This document shows positions 28,064 to 38,886 of a DNA stretch of 64,000 nucleotides, piece by piece. The notes beneath the pieces were generated by a model. The model had not been told where the DNA came from and did not search any database. It was given only the letters and a program-made list of their open reading frames with translations. Both the position numbers and the translations under genes were made by a program. The stretch lies in assembly GCF_009797935.1 (NCBI RefSeq), contig NZ_VOLC01000019.1, forward strand, positions 1 through 64,000, given 5' to 3'. Positions within the stretch are counted from its first letter, which is position 1; the number at the start of each line of letters is the position of its first letter. The DNA is from Lunatibacter salilacus (lineage in GTDB: Bacteria > Bacteroidota > Bacteroidia > Cytophagales > Cyclobacteriaceae).

Positions 28064-28169
28064 AACGTGTTTTTAGAGGGGTTATTGATGTATTTTGTGA
28101 AATTTATAAAACTTGTCTAGATAAGAAAACAGAATTAAATTTGTTTAAAAAAAAACACATAATATTAAA

Positions 28170-28197
28170 CAAATGTAAATATATAGTTGGTTTTCAA
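28170..28197 (-). promoter_or_regulatory. Bacteroidota-type promoter of the rhodopsin operon
   Basis: On the minus strand TTG (28197-28195) is followed by a 17-nt spacer and TACATTTG (28177-28170), matching the TTG / TAnnTTTG consensus. The start site should fall near 28163, about 100 nt before the rhodopsin ATG. The leader between is AT-rich with an A/T tract and no strong hairpin. Confidence 0.65.
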
Positions 28198-28366
28198 GTA
28201 TAAAACACGTGTCGTCGTGTTGAGGTTTGTGATGTGGTATTATTAAATAACACAAATTTACAGAATAATATTTTACACATTCGATTTTGTGCGGTAGGTG
28301 TCTAAAAATGAAATCATAGGAGTGACAATCGAAAAAATAAGGGTATGTAGTTCGGTTTTTTTTCTG

Positions 28367-28374
28367 TATTTTTG
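28367..28374 (+). promoter_or_regulatory. Probable -7 box of gyrB
   Basis: TATTTTTG matches TAnnTTTG and lies 62 nt before the gyrB ATG. A matching upstream TTG is not clear (TTC at 28351), so support is partial. Confidence 0.4.
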
Positions 28375-28427
28375 TAAATAATTTGAGTTTTTAAAAATGG
28401 TCCTTTTTAGCAAAAGGATTGCCGTAG

Positions 28428-30395
<1,968 letters not shown>

Positions 30396-30416
30396 TAATC
30401 AGGAGCAAATATAAGA

Positions 30417-30442
30417 TAGGGGCTAAATGCCCCTTTTTTTTT
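30417..30442 (+). terminator. gyrB terminator
   Basis: GGGGC (30419-30423), loop TAAAT, GCCCC (30429-30433), then a run of nine T. It lies 24 bp after the gyrB stop codon. Confidence 0.88.
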
Positions 30443-30497
30443 CTCTGATTATTTTATTAAAATTACATCATCCATAACAGGATTTAACTAAAATAAA

Positions 30498-32615
30498 ATG
30501 ATCCAACCCGATAAAATAGAAGAGATTATATATAGTAGTGATTTGATTAGTAGGGACTTGAGCTGGTTGAAGTTTAATGAACGGGTATTTGATCAGATCC
30601 TGAAAGACACAAGGAATATATTTGAGAAATTTAAGTTTTTGGCTATAACAGCCTCTAATTTGGATGAATTTTTCATGATCCGGGTAGGATCACTTTATAA
30701 TTACCTGGATTATGACAAGGTGCGGGTAGACTATTCCGGTTTGAGGGAGGACGCGTTCAAAATGAAACTGATGGTTGAGTGTCAGAATTTTCACGTACGG
30801 CTGCAGGAACATTTTTTGAAAGAATTATTGCCAAAGACTGAAGAAGCTGGTTTTATCCTCAGCAATGTAAAGAATCTTCAACCTGAGGAACAGCAAGCCA
30901 TTAAAGAGTATTTTTTCAAAGCCGTCTACCCCATGTTGACTCCTATGGTGTTTGATGGATACCATACCTTTCCTATCTTGATGAACAAATTGCTGATTTT
31001 TGGAGTCATAACTATCAACGAGGGAGATAAAAAAGATAACCGAAAGCTGTCTTTTGTTCAGATTCCTTCCAATATTCCCCGGTTTTTTGAGTTGGAGCGA
31101 GAGAATGTGATGATATTCATTCCCATCGAGGAAGTTATCCGTGAGCATATTTTTTCGCTTTTTAGAAATGTCAATATTGAGTCTGTCAACCTTTTTAGGA
31201 TTACTCGAAATGGCGATTTTACGTTAGAGGAAAGTGAAGATATGGACTCCAATTTTTTGGAAGAGGTAAAGCGAAAGCTCAATGAACGGAAGACTGGCCG
31301 AGTGGTAAAAATCGAAATTGAGGAGGGATACAGCAAGTGGATGATCAATTTGTTGAAGGAACGTTGGGTAATCAATGATGATAGCATCTTTAGGATTTCA
31401 AGAAAAAGCCTGATGGATTTTACAGGGCTTTGGCAGATGATCGGTAACAAAAGGTTTAAGGAAAAGATACCCTCACCACCTAATCCGGTACCGCCACTTT
31501 CATATCCCGATGCAGCTACAGAGGATATCTTTCAGGTATTAAAAAACAAGGATATTTTGCTTCACCACCCTTACAACAGCATAGAGCCAATCATGGTTTT
31601 GTTGGAAAAGGCTGTGGATGATCCCAGTGTCATGGCGATTAAGATGACCATCTACCGATTGGCAAAAAATTCCAGGATTGTAGGAGCACTTTTGCGAGCC
31701 GTTGAAAACGGGAAACACGTGTCCGTTCTATTTGAGGTAAAGGCCAGGTTCGATGAAGAAAACAATATGCGGGAAGCCAAACGGCTTCAAAAGGCTGGTT
31801 GTTTCGTCATTTATGGGGTTACTAACCTGAAGACACACACCAAGCTAATGCTGATTGTGAAAAAGGACGAAAATCAAGTGACCCGGTATGTACATTTGGG
31901 GTCTGGAAATTACAATGAAGAGACTTCCAGAATTTACACGGATATAGGTCTGCTGACCACCAATGAAGTGCTTGCCAATGACGTTTCGGAATTCTTCAAT
32001 GTAATCACCGGACATTCCCTGCCAACGACCTATAAAAACTTGCTCACTTCCCCTCGTGAGATGAGGAAGAAATTGATTGAGTTTATAGAAGAAGAGGCCG
32101 AACACGCTAGGAAAGGACTGCCCTCGGGGATTTTCATCAAATTGAATTCTCTTGAAGATTCCGAATTCATCTATGCACTTTATCGGGCTTCACAAGCCGG
32201 TGTTTTGATAAAACTTATCATTAGGGGCATATGCTGCTTGAGGCCAGGCCGAATGGGGCTAAGTGAAAATATTGAAGTTCTATCAATCGTCGGGGATTTT
32301 CTGGAACATTCGAGGATTTATCACTTTCACAACAACGGAAATTCCCGAACCTATGTGGGTAGTGCTGATGCTATGGTGAGAAGTTTTGACAAGCGGTTGG
32401 AGTCTCTGTTTCGGATCGAAACGCCTATTTTAGAAAAGCAGCTAATGAATATCTTGGCCTACAATTTGAAAGACAACGTCAATGCGTATCGCATGCAGGA
32501 AGATGGAACCTATGTCAGCAAGCAGACAGAGTCGAATGAGGAACCGTTTAATATCCATGAGAAGTTTTTCAACCTTACCCCTGAAATGATCACCGATGTA
32601 AAACTTATTGATTAG
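30498..32615 (+). CDS. ppk1: Polyphosphate kinase 1
   Basis: A 705-residue enzyme that polymerises the gamma-phosphate of ATP into polyphosphate. The N-terminal domain starts with SRDLSWLKFNERVFDQIL and NLDEFFMIRVGS; the catalytic part has LLHHPYNSIEPI, MTIYRLAKNSRIV, and the phosphohistidine segment THTKLMLIVKK with H447 as the phosphorylated residue, then HLGSGNYNEETSRIYTDIGLLT, a second His segment FLEHSRIYHFHNNG and SADAMVRSFDKRLE. The length matches Ppk1 (about 690). Its 3' end overlaps the convergent exopolyphosphatase gene by 11 bp, so enzymes for synthesis and breakdown of the polymer lie side by side. Confidence 0.97.
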   Translation: MIQPDKIEEIIYSSDLISRDLSWLKFNERVFDQILKDTRNIFEKFKFLAITASNLDEFFMIRVGSLYNYLDYDKVRVDYSGLREDAFKMKLMVECQNFHVRLQEHFLKELLPKTEEAGFILSNVKNLQPEEQQAIKEYFFKAVYPMLTPMVFDGYHTFPILMNKLLIFGVITINEGDKKDNRKLSFVQIPSNIPRFFELERENVMIFIPIEEVIREHIFSLFRNVNIESVNLFRITRNGDFTLEESEDMDSNFLEEVKRKLNERKTGRVVKIEIEEGYSKWMINLLKERWVINDDSIFRISRKSLMDFTGLWQMIGNKRFKEKIPSPPNPVPPLSYPDAATEDIFQVLKNKDILLHHPYNSIEPIMVLLEKAVDDPSVMAIKMTIYRLAKNSRIVGALLRAVENGKHVSVLFEVKARFDEENNMREAKRLQKAGCFVIYGVTNLKTHTKLMLIVKKDENQVTRYVHLGSGNYNEETSRIYTDIGLLTTNEVLANDVSEFFNVITGHSLPTTYKNLLTSPREMRKKLIEFIEEEAEHARKGLPSGIFIKLNSLEDSEFIYALYRASQAGVLIKLIIRGICCLRPGRMGLSENIEVLSIVGDFLEHSRIYHFHNNGNSRTYVGSADAMVRSFDKRLESLFRIETPILEKQLMNILAYNLKDNVNAYRMQEDGTYVSKQTESNEEPFNIHEKFFNLTPEMITDVKLID

Positions 32616-33531
32616 GCTGAATTGACGGGTTAAATTGTTTATTGGCCTGATCGAATAGGTAATGCATTACCCCGTCTTTCAATCCAACGTCAGGCACAAT
32701 CATACGATTTGAATTTGCAGCCGACATAGCCGTAAGATAAATTTTGGATGCGGGAATAATTACATCTGCCCGGTCTTCATTTAGATTGAGCAGATGTACT
32801 CTTTCTTCGAAGCTATAACCCTCGAGCCGTGTCTGAATAGTTCTAATGGTCGTTAGGTCTAAGAAACGTTTATTTTTCCGGGGCTTGGACAGTTCCATAA
32901 TTTTATTGATATTTCCTCCAGTTCCTATACAAGTTACGCTCTGTTCTTTATGTAAATGTTGCGAGATAAAATGGATTAATTCAGTCTCCATGGAAAGAGA
33001 GGCATTGTCATTCAGTGTTCTGACTGAACCCAATGCGAATGATTTACTCGCAATTTTTTGCGCCTTTTTGTAGATATTGAGTTCCGTACTCCCTCCGCCC
33101 ACATCGATATGCAGGTATGTCTTATGATCAATGTACGACCAAAGCGCGCGGTCAATAAGTTCAGCCTCCCTATCGCCATCAATGATAGTGATGGATAATC
33201 CGATTTCATCAGACACCTGTTGGGCAATTTCTTCCCCATTTTTCGATTCACGCATGGCTGAAGTTGCACAGACCATATAGTGGTCAACTTCGTACAAGTC
33301 GATCAAGGTTTTATATGCTCCCATCAGTTTTATAAACTTCTTACGGTTTGTCGGGCTGATTTCACTATGCAAAAAAACATCTTTGCCCAATCGAAGTGGG
33401 AATCGGAGATATTCTACTTTTTTAAAAGTGTGTCTCCCTTGATAGAAAAATACATTTGTGATCTGTAAACGTATGGCGTTTGAGCCAATATCAACTGCTG
33501 CTAATTTCACTTGATCTTTAATTTTGGCCAT
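32605..33531 (-). CDS. Exopolyphosphatase / GppA-type phosphatase
   Basis: A 308-residue ASKHA-fold phosphatase. The frame extends to a TTG at 33579, but that path reads straight through a perfect 15-bp hairpin; ATG at 33531 (MAKIKDQVKLAAVDIGSN) starts right before the first phosphate motif and is preferred. Motifs: AAVDIGSNAIRLQI, VCATSAMRESKNGEEI, LHIDVGGGSTELNIY and CIGTGGNINKI. Ppx releases phosphate from polyphosphate ends; GppA acts on pppGpp. The 308-residue length, without the C-terminal HD domain of E. coli Ppx, leaves both possible; convergence with ppk1 favours polyphosphate. Confidence 0.92.
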   Translation of the reverse strand: MAKIKDQVKLAAVDIGSNAIRLQITNVFFYQGRHTFKKVEYLRFPLRLGKDVFLHSEISPTNRKKFIKLMGAYKTLIDLYEVDHYMVCATSAMRESKNGEEIAQQVSDEIGLSITIIDGDREAELIDRALWSYIDHKTYLHIDVGGGSTELNIYKKAQKIASKSFALGSVRTLNDNASLSMETELIHFISQHLHKEQSVTCIGTGGNINKIMELSKPRKNKRFLDLTTIRTIQTRLEGYSFEERVHLLNLNEDRADVIIPASKIYLTAMSAANSNRMIVPDVGLKDGVMHYLFDQANKQFNPSIQPNQ

Positions 33532-33535
33532 ATGC

Positions 33536-33569
33536 AAATATCGGACAGAAAACCTTCTGTCCGATATTT
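33536..33569 (-). terminator. Perfect 15-bp inverted repeat upstream of ppx
   Basis: AAATATCGGACAGAA (33536-33550), loop AACC, TTCTGTCCGATATTT (33555-33569): a perfect 15-bp stem. It lies between the small membrane protein gene (stop at 33615) and the ppx ATG (33531), both on the minus strand, so it may end the first transcript or act in the ppx leader. The T run is longer on the plus strand, where no gene precedes it. Confidence 0.6.
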
Positions 33570-33614
33570 TTGATGACAATTAAAAGAATATGGCCCAATT
33601 TGGTTCGCCAATGC

Positions 33615-33824
33615 CTATCTTTTCCTGGACAAAGCCACCAATGCTATCCCGGCAACAAGAGCCGCACCTCCAGCATAAGGTGGCCAGTTTACTTGATTTT
33701 CTTTTGCAGCAGTGACCTCAATGGGCCCTGCGTCAATAACGGTCTCTTGAGTGGTGTACGTGATTCCTGTGATGATAAACATAACCACCCCAATTACAAT
33801 CAGAATTATTCCAAAAATTTTCAT
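33615..33824 (-). CDS. Small two-helix membrane protein
   Basis: A 69-residue protein with an N-terminal membrane helix (KIFGIILIVIGVVMFIITG, residues 2-20), a short polar loop (TYTTQETVIDAGPIEVTAAKE) and a second helix (YAGGAALVAGIALVAL) ending in SRKR. The family is common in Bacteroidota and resembles DUF3185-type small membrane proteins; no function is known. The basic C-terminus suggests a cytoplasmic tail. The DUF202 gene lies upstream on the same strand, 83 bp away, so the two may be co-transcribed. Confidence 0.8.
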   Translation of the reverse strand: MKIFGIILIVIGVVMFIITGITYTTQETVIDAGPIEVTAAKENQVNWPPYAGGAALVAGIALVALSRKR

Positions 33825-33907
33825 AGTATCATTGTGTTTGTTTCATCACATTTAATCAAAAAGCTTACCAATTCTACCAAGCTTTATGAAATGAGAAACC
33901 GTCAAAA

Positions 33908-34183
33908 CTACATTTCCATATACCTTCCTTTTAGCAACTTTCTACGTAACCGAAAATAATTGATAAAGCCAAGTGCAACTAACAAAACACTGATCAAGAA
34001 TGAAACATATCCAAAGTCTTTCACATTTTCGAGATCTTCCACTTTGATCAAGGCAGTTCCGCTAACCAAGAAATACAAACTTGTCCTTATATAGGCCAAT
34101 AAGGTTCGATCGTTGGCAAGTTTAGTACGCTGCCTTGCTAAAAAATCCCTTACTATTAACGTGTTTTCTATTTCAGATTCCAT
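33908..34183 (-). CDS. DUF202 (YidH-type) membrane protein
   Basis: A 91-residue DUF202 protein. The family signature is in the first half: ARQRTKLANDRTLLAYIRTSLYFLVSG, where NDRTLLAYIRTSL precedes the first membrane helix; the second helix is YVSFLISVLLVALGFINYF, followed by a basic tail RLRRKLLKGRY. It is an inner-membrane protein of unknown role. It precedes the small two-helix protein gene on the same strand. Confidence 0.88.
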   Translation of the reverse strand: MESEIENTLIVRDFLARQRTKLANDRTLLAYIRTSLYFLVSGTALIKVEDLENVKDFGYVSFLISVLLVALGFINYFRLRRKLLKGRYMEM

Positions 34184-34360
34184 ATTTTTGTTTTTGCCAA
34201 AATTCAGATTTTATTTTAATTTACTTTGATTTAGTCCAATTGGTGAAAGATATTTTTTTACAAACATTGGCTTAATCGGTTGGTTATTTTGAATATAACT
34301 AAGGTAGTTGATTTCCTAAATATAAAATAAATTTAATTGATTCATTTAAACTCAGTTATC

Positions 34361-35278
34361 ATGCGCAAAATAATATTCCTACTTGCAATTTTCTCTGGCT
34401 TTACACTTCAAACATTTGCCCAAGTGGAAGAGTTGGCAGATCAACTTGATATTTTATCCGATGAAGCAAAAAAAGACACTACCTACTGGGTTTCAGACTT
34501 TAGTGCGGGCCTCAATTTTAATCAGGCAGGATTTAGCGACAATTGGAAGGCTGGTGGTATCAATTCGGTTGCTTTCGGAAGCATTGTGGCTGGTAAAGCA
34601 TTTTACAAAAAGGGTAAATTAACCTGGGACAACGAATTGGAATTGCTTTACGGTATTGTGAAAAATGAAGGTCAGGGCACAAGAAAGTCGAATGATAGGA
34701 TGTTTTTTGACACGAAGCTCGGCTATATGCTGTCGGATAAATGGGCGGCATTCTCTTCGGTCAACTTTCTCAGTCAGTTTACTGACGGATTTGAGTATGA
34801 GGCAGACGGCTCGCAGCAACTCATTTCCGGATTTATGTCACCCGGCTTTCTTACCTCCTCATTGGGTTTTGAGTATAAACCCAATGATGAATTTAATCTT
34901 AGGATCGGCCCCTTTTCCCCAAGGTTTACATTCGTAAATGATCGGGAAATAAGCTTGGCTGTGCCAACAAATTATGGTGTCCCCATTGGAGAAACTACTC
35001 GAATCGAATGGTTCGCACTACAACTCTTTGCCAATTATGACAAGGATATCAACGAGAAATTTAATATCAGAAGCAGGTATATGCTTTTTGCCAATTATGA
35101 AACCTTAGCTTGGAAAACCATCGATCATCGGCTTGACATAACCTTGACGGCGAAGATAACTGATTTCATAAATGTGACCATGACCAGTATAAGTTTATAC
35201 GACATCGATCAGGATCCGGGAATTCAGTTAAGCCAAGGCTTGGCATTGGGTATTTTGCTTAAAGTCAACAACAAATAA
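34361..35278 (+). CDS. DUF3078 exported protein, probable outer-membrane beta-barrel
   Basis: The frame opens earlier at 34337, but ATG 34361 begins a clear signal peptide (MRKIIFLLAIFSGFTLQTFAQ, cleaved after TFA), so 34361 is used; 305 residues. The mature protein has the DUF3078 pattern: WVSDFSAGLNFNQAGFSDNWKAGG, then alternating strands such as KLTWDNELELLYGIVKNEG and MFFDTKLGYMLSDKWAAFSSVNF, ending in LSQGLALGILLKVNNK. The strand pattern suggests a small outer-membrane barrel, as in other Bacteroidota. Function unknown. Single gene followed by a strong terminator. Confidence 0.85.
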   Translation: MRKIIFLLAIFSGFTLQTFAQVEELADQLDILSDEAKKDTTYWVSDFSAGLNFNQAGFSDNWKAGGINSVAFGSIVAGKAFYKKGKLTWDNELELLYGIVKNEGQGTRKSNDRMFFDTKLGYMLSDKWAAFSSVNFLSQFTDGFEYEADGSQQLISGFMSPGFLTSSLGFEYKPNDEFNLRIGPFSPRFTFVNDREISLAVPTNYGVPIGETTRIEWFALQLFANYDKDINEKFNIRSRYMLFANYETLAWKTIDHRLDITLTAKITDFINVTMTSISLYDIDQDPGIQLSQGLALGILLKVNNK

Positions 35279-35384
35279 CCGCCATTTACGAACCTTTTTC
35301 CAATATGATTTTGATAATTCCATTTAATTATTAATTTTGCTAATATTATGGTAGTTAAATAATAGTTGGTTTAGTTTTCAAAAA

Positions 35385-35415
35385 TAAAAAGCAGGAGATT
35401 TTCTCCTGCTTTTTT
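35385..35415. terminator. Bidirectional terminator between DUF3078 and DUF1080 genes
   Basis: GCAGGAGA (35391-35398) and TCTCCTGC (35402-35409) flank a short T loop, with A run before and T run after, so it can terminate both convergent genes. Confidence 0.88.
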
Positions 35416-35440
35416 AATTTAACTCGGTATTATATCTCTT

Positions 35441-38400
35441 CTATTTACTGAGATCCAATACTCTGATATTTTTAAAATAGACGACATCTCCATGGCCTAG
35501 AAACCCGATGTGGCCTCCTTTTCTAGCCAATCCAGAGTGTTCCCTACCGTCCAGCGTTCCTTTTTCTATTGCTTCGGTAATGTCCACATCCAAAATGGTA
35601 ACTCCGTTTAGGATGACCTTAATCTGATTTCCTTTGGCGACCACTTCCTGATAGTTCCATTCACCCACAGGATTTAAATGACCCCGCTTAGCGGCTGCCA
35701 CACCATACAATGAACCATGGAATTGGTATTCCTTCAGGTTTTTGTAAATATCGGCGGTATTGTCCAAGATTTGTAGTTCCATACCTGCATAGGCTGCATC
35801 GCCTGTCAGCGGAGCCCGGATTCCAAGTCCATTATTGGCGCCCGGAGTTAACTTAAACTCAAATCTGAAAACAAAATCATCAAATTCCTTTTCGGTGAAA
35901 AGGTTTCCACTTCCTCCCCGGTCTGGATAAATGGCTATAGTTCCGTTTTCCACCACATAATCCGTCTTATTACCTGTCCATTTATCTAAATGAGTACCGT
36001 CAAAAAGCAATTCATATCCCGCTTCTTTTTCTTCGGCACTTAGCTGAAAGGGCTCTGCGCCATCTAGTTCACGTATGTAGATATCCCGGTAGGCGACATA
36101 AGTACCATGGGCTTGAAGTTCGATCATTTCCTTTGCAATCAGGGGCTGGCTTCTATCCCAGTAATTCTCCAATGTCACATTATCCACTACCAATTCTCCG
36201 TTGAGGTAAACTGTGACCTTTTCCCCGATCATTTTGATATGAAAGGTATTCCATTCTTCCACCGGATTGTCAGCAACCTTAAGCGGTTTGCTTGGGTGTG
36301 TGGCGTTGTTATACAAACCACCTGATCCTACCTCCGCACCGACATTAGTCCGGGCAGTGTCCCAAATCTGTACCTGCGGAGTACCTCTTAAATATATGCC
36401 CGCATCTCCTTCTGCGGTTATTTTCCAATCTACATACATTTCATAGTCTCCGTAATGCTTTACTGTTCCGATGTTTTCTCCTTTTCCTTTAAAGATGAGT
36501 AAGCCGTCTTTTGCTTCCCAACCTTCTTTCATGACAGTATTTGCCTTATCCTGTTCCCTTTGGTAGGATTTTTCATCCATGGCTGCCCGTTTGATAGGAT
36601 TAGAAAAAACACCCTGCCATCCCTCCAGATCCTTTTCGTTGAATAGGGAATAGAAGCCCTTTCCTTCGCGCATTTCATCCAGGTATTTTTGGAGGGAAGT
36701 TTTGTAGTATTGGCTATCTTGGCCACTGATCACATCTCTTGTTTTTTCCACGAGCTCGCGCACAACGTCTCCGTAGAAATCCCCATTGTTTGCAACAATA
36801 TTCATTACCGATCTCGCAGCAACTTGCGTCAAGGCAGGATTATCCAAATATTTGCCTGCTGTCACCAATGCTTGAAAGGTAGGATATTGACCCAGACCCC
36901 TCAAGGCGGTGGTTTTTATGCTGTTGTCGTTTGATAGTTCCAGCGCATTTCGAAGTGCAATAACCTTGTTTTCGTCAGTATCCTTACCAGAAGGTATAAG
37001 GGCTACATATCCTTTCAAAGCTTCTTCTTTTTGGGTACCTGAGGCATCTCTAGCGATGCCCAGAAGCATGGATGCAGCGTTGGTATCGGTAGCGGTGTTC
37101 AAAGAGCGAATGGCAGCCAGTTTTTGTGTTTGATCTCCACCATCATAGATGGTTTGCAACTGTTCGAATGCTGCTTTTCCCCCTGTCTGGGCAAGAATAT
37201 CATAAAGTAAGACTTGTTTTGTTTTCTCCAAGCCGCTGATGTTCTGACTCACCCATTGTACCTGGTTGGTAGGATTTTTCATCCTGAGGGCGGCAGTGAC
37301 GATCGCTTTCTGAATGGATTGAAGATATTCCTGATTTTGTTCAGCCTTCATCAAACCCATTAATTGGTCGAGGTGGGTTGTGTTCGCCATTGAAGCAAGG
37401 GCTGTATAGGCTGATTTCTTCACTTCAGGACTTCCATTGTTGATTTGTTGCAAAACGACACCCATATGGGCTTCTGCTGATCTCGCAGCCAGAATTTCAA
37501 TGAGAATTTTTTTGCCTGGATCAGATGCGCTGGGAATAGCTTTAGCGACTTCTGAAGCAACGTTGTCCCCCGGCATGGTCATCAAAGCAGTTTGGAGGAC
37601 ACTAAGGGCTTCCTCATCAGCATCATTAACGAGTTCCAATAATTCAGTTAAAGCTTCATTTTCTGCTACCAAAACAACGTTACTAATAGCCGCCCTGCGT
37701 ACGTCGGAATCTGAGCTTTTCAGGTACGGAGATATCAACGGCAACGCCTGTTTATCACCATACTGCCCAAACATGTGGATGATCGAAACTTTTGCGCCCG
37801 GAGAAGCTTGGTCCAATGTCGTTTTCCAAGTAGAAAAATTATCTTTCACATCCGTATCAAGGGCATATTTCAGGGCGGCTCCCCGATATAGTTCAGTTTC
37901 TGAAAGGGAAGCAGCCTGTAATATTTTTGTAGCATTGGATGGGTTAAGTTTTGCAATCAAACCCAAAGCCCCTGCTTTTGTATGTGGTTGTCCCTTGGCG
38001 TCTACTGCTTTGTGAAGACCAGTTGCCAGTTTTAGAGCTTGCTTTTCGGAACCTTCATCCGCCAGCCTGCCTATAAAACGGAGGTACATGGCAGAAGCAT
38101 TGGTCTCCTCATATGTATAACTGGCTCTTTTTGCCGCACTTCTCAGCACTTTTGCACTTTTAGGTACCGCGATTTGGGCCAGTGCATAGAGCGATACTTT
38201 CTGTAAATTGACGTTGTCAGATTTCACAAACGGGACAATGTCTTGAACAGCTTCTTTGCTTTTCATATTTCCCAGTGCCTCGATGAAATTTTTTCGATGC
38301 GCGTCATTTTCCGAGGACCTGAGAGCTAACAGCAAGGCTTGCTCAGCGGATGAAGATCCAATGTTATCAAGGACCATGGAGGCTGTGCTGGAAAGCCTTT

Positions 38401-38851
38401 CATCGTGCAAATAGGGTTCTACAAAAGGAGTAGCGTCTTCTTTTCCTATCCATTGAAACTGGCGAAGCAAAAACTCCTTGCCTTCCAAATAATCCAGCTT
38501 GTCCAGTCCCTTACCGTACGCTTGCACGGCCATTCGCGCGTAGTCGCTTTTGGAAGGATGGCTGGCATAAAAGGCAAAACCCGCCAGTGCATATTCCAAC
38601 TTTTCATTATTGGACGAGGGGGAAAGCATTAGCGCCATTTTTGTAAGGCCCTCCTGGCCCAAACTGGCCATGTTTTCCATCAAATTTATATGGGAATTTT
38701 CATCCTGAGAGGGGAATCTGTTTAACAAATCGGCAATCTGGGTGTCCAACGTTCTCCCCGCATCCATAGATCCCTGTGCCAACAACACCGTGTGTTGTAT
38801 GAGGAATGCCAAAAGGATGTATATTAACTTTTTTATTGCGGTATATGACAT
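35441..38851 (-). CDS. Exported HEAT-repeat protein with two DUF1080 domains
   Basis: An 1136-residue secreted protein. A signal peptide (residues 1-26, ending VLLAQ) is followed by about 650 residues of HEAT-like helical repeats (for example ALLLALRSSENDAHRKNFIEAL, LPLISPYLKSSDSDVRRAAISN shown in part). Then come two DUF1080 (3-keto-disaccharide hydrolase-type, concanavalin-like) domains, about 745-935 (YSLFNEKDLEGWQGV) and 948-1136 (ELLFDGTHLDKWTGN). DUF1080 proteins bind or cleave sugars, some acting on 3-keto-glycosides. The Gfo/Idh/MocA gene lies 35 bp upstream on the same strand, an arrangement that fits sugar oxidation followed by cleavage. Substrate unknown. Confidence 0.9.
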   Translation of the reverse strand: MSYTAIKKLIYILLAFLIQHTVLLAQGSMDAGRTLDTQIADLLNRFPSQDENSHINLMENMASLGQEGLTKMALMLSPSSNNEKLEYALAGFAFYASHPSKSDYARMAVQAYGKGLDKLDYLEGKEFLLRQFQWIGKEDATPFVEPYLHDERLSSTASMVLDNIGSSSAEQALLLALRSSENDAHRKNFIEALGNMKSKEAVQDIVPFVKSDNVNLQKVSLYALAQIAVPKSAKVLRSAAKRASYTYEETNASAMYLRFIGRLADEGSEKQALKLATGLHKAVDAKGQPHTKAGALGLIAKLNPSNATKILQAASLSETELYRGAALKYALDTDVKDNFSTWKTTLDQASPGAKVSIIHMFGQYGDKQALPLISPYLKSSDSDVRRAAISNVVLVAENEALTELLELVNDADEEALSVLQTALMTMPGDNVASEVAKAIPSASDPGKKILIEILAARSAEAHMGVVLQQINNGSPEVKKSAYTALASMANTTHLDQLMGLMKAEQNQEYLQSIQKAIVTAALRMKNPTNQVQWVSQNISGLEKTKQVLLYDILAQTGGKAAFEQLQTIYDGGDQTQKLAAIRSLNTATDTNAASMLLGIARDASGTQKEEALKGYVALIPSGKDTDENKVIALRNALELSNDNSIKTTALRGLGQYPTFQALVTAGKYLDNPALTQVAARSVMNIVANNGDFYGDVVRELVEKTRDVISGQDSQYYKTSLQKYLDEMREGKGFYSLFNEKDLEGWQGVFSNPIKRAAMDEKSYQREQDKANTVMKEGWEAKDGLLIFKGKGENIGTVKHYGDYEMYVDWKITAEGDAGIYLRGTPQVQIWDTARTNVGAEVGSGGLYNNATHPSKPLKVADNPVEEWNTFHIKMIGEKVTVYLNGELVVDNVTLENYWDRSQPLIAKEMIELQAHGTYVAYRDIYIRELDGAEPFQLSAEEKEAGYELLFDGTHLDKWTGNKTDYVVENGTIAIYPDRGGSGNLFTEKEFDDFVFRFEFKLTPGANNGLGIRAPLTGDAAYAGMELQILDNTADIYKNLKEYQFHGSLYGVAAAKRGHLNPVGEWNYQEVVAKGNQIKVILNGVTILDVDITEAIEKGTLDGREHSGLARKGGHIGFLGHGDVVYFKNIRVLDLSK

Positions 38852-38886
38852 ATTTTATTTTCTTTTTTGAGGGTATGTTTGTGGAG

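Noticed and set aside
33532-33579. Longer N-terminus of the exopolyphosphatase from TTG 33579
   Set aside because: The extension reads through a perfect 15-bp inverted repeat, and the family N-terminus begins at the ATG at 33531.
37437-38015. 192-codon plus-strand frame inside the HEAT/DUF1080 gene
   Set aside because: It is an antisense shadow of a well-supported coding sequence.
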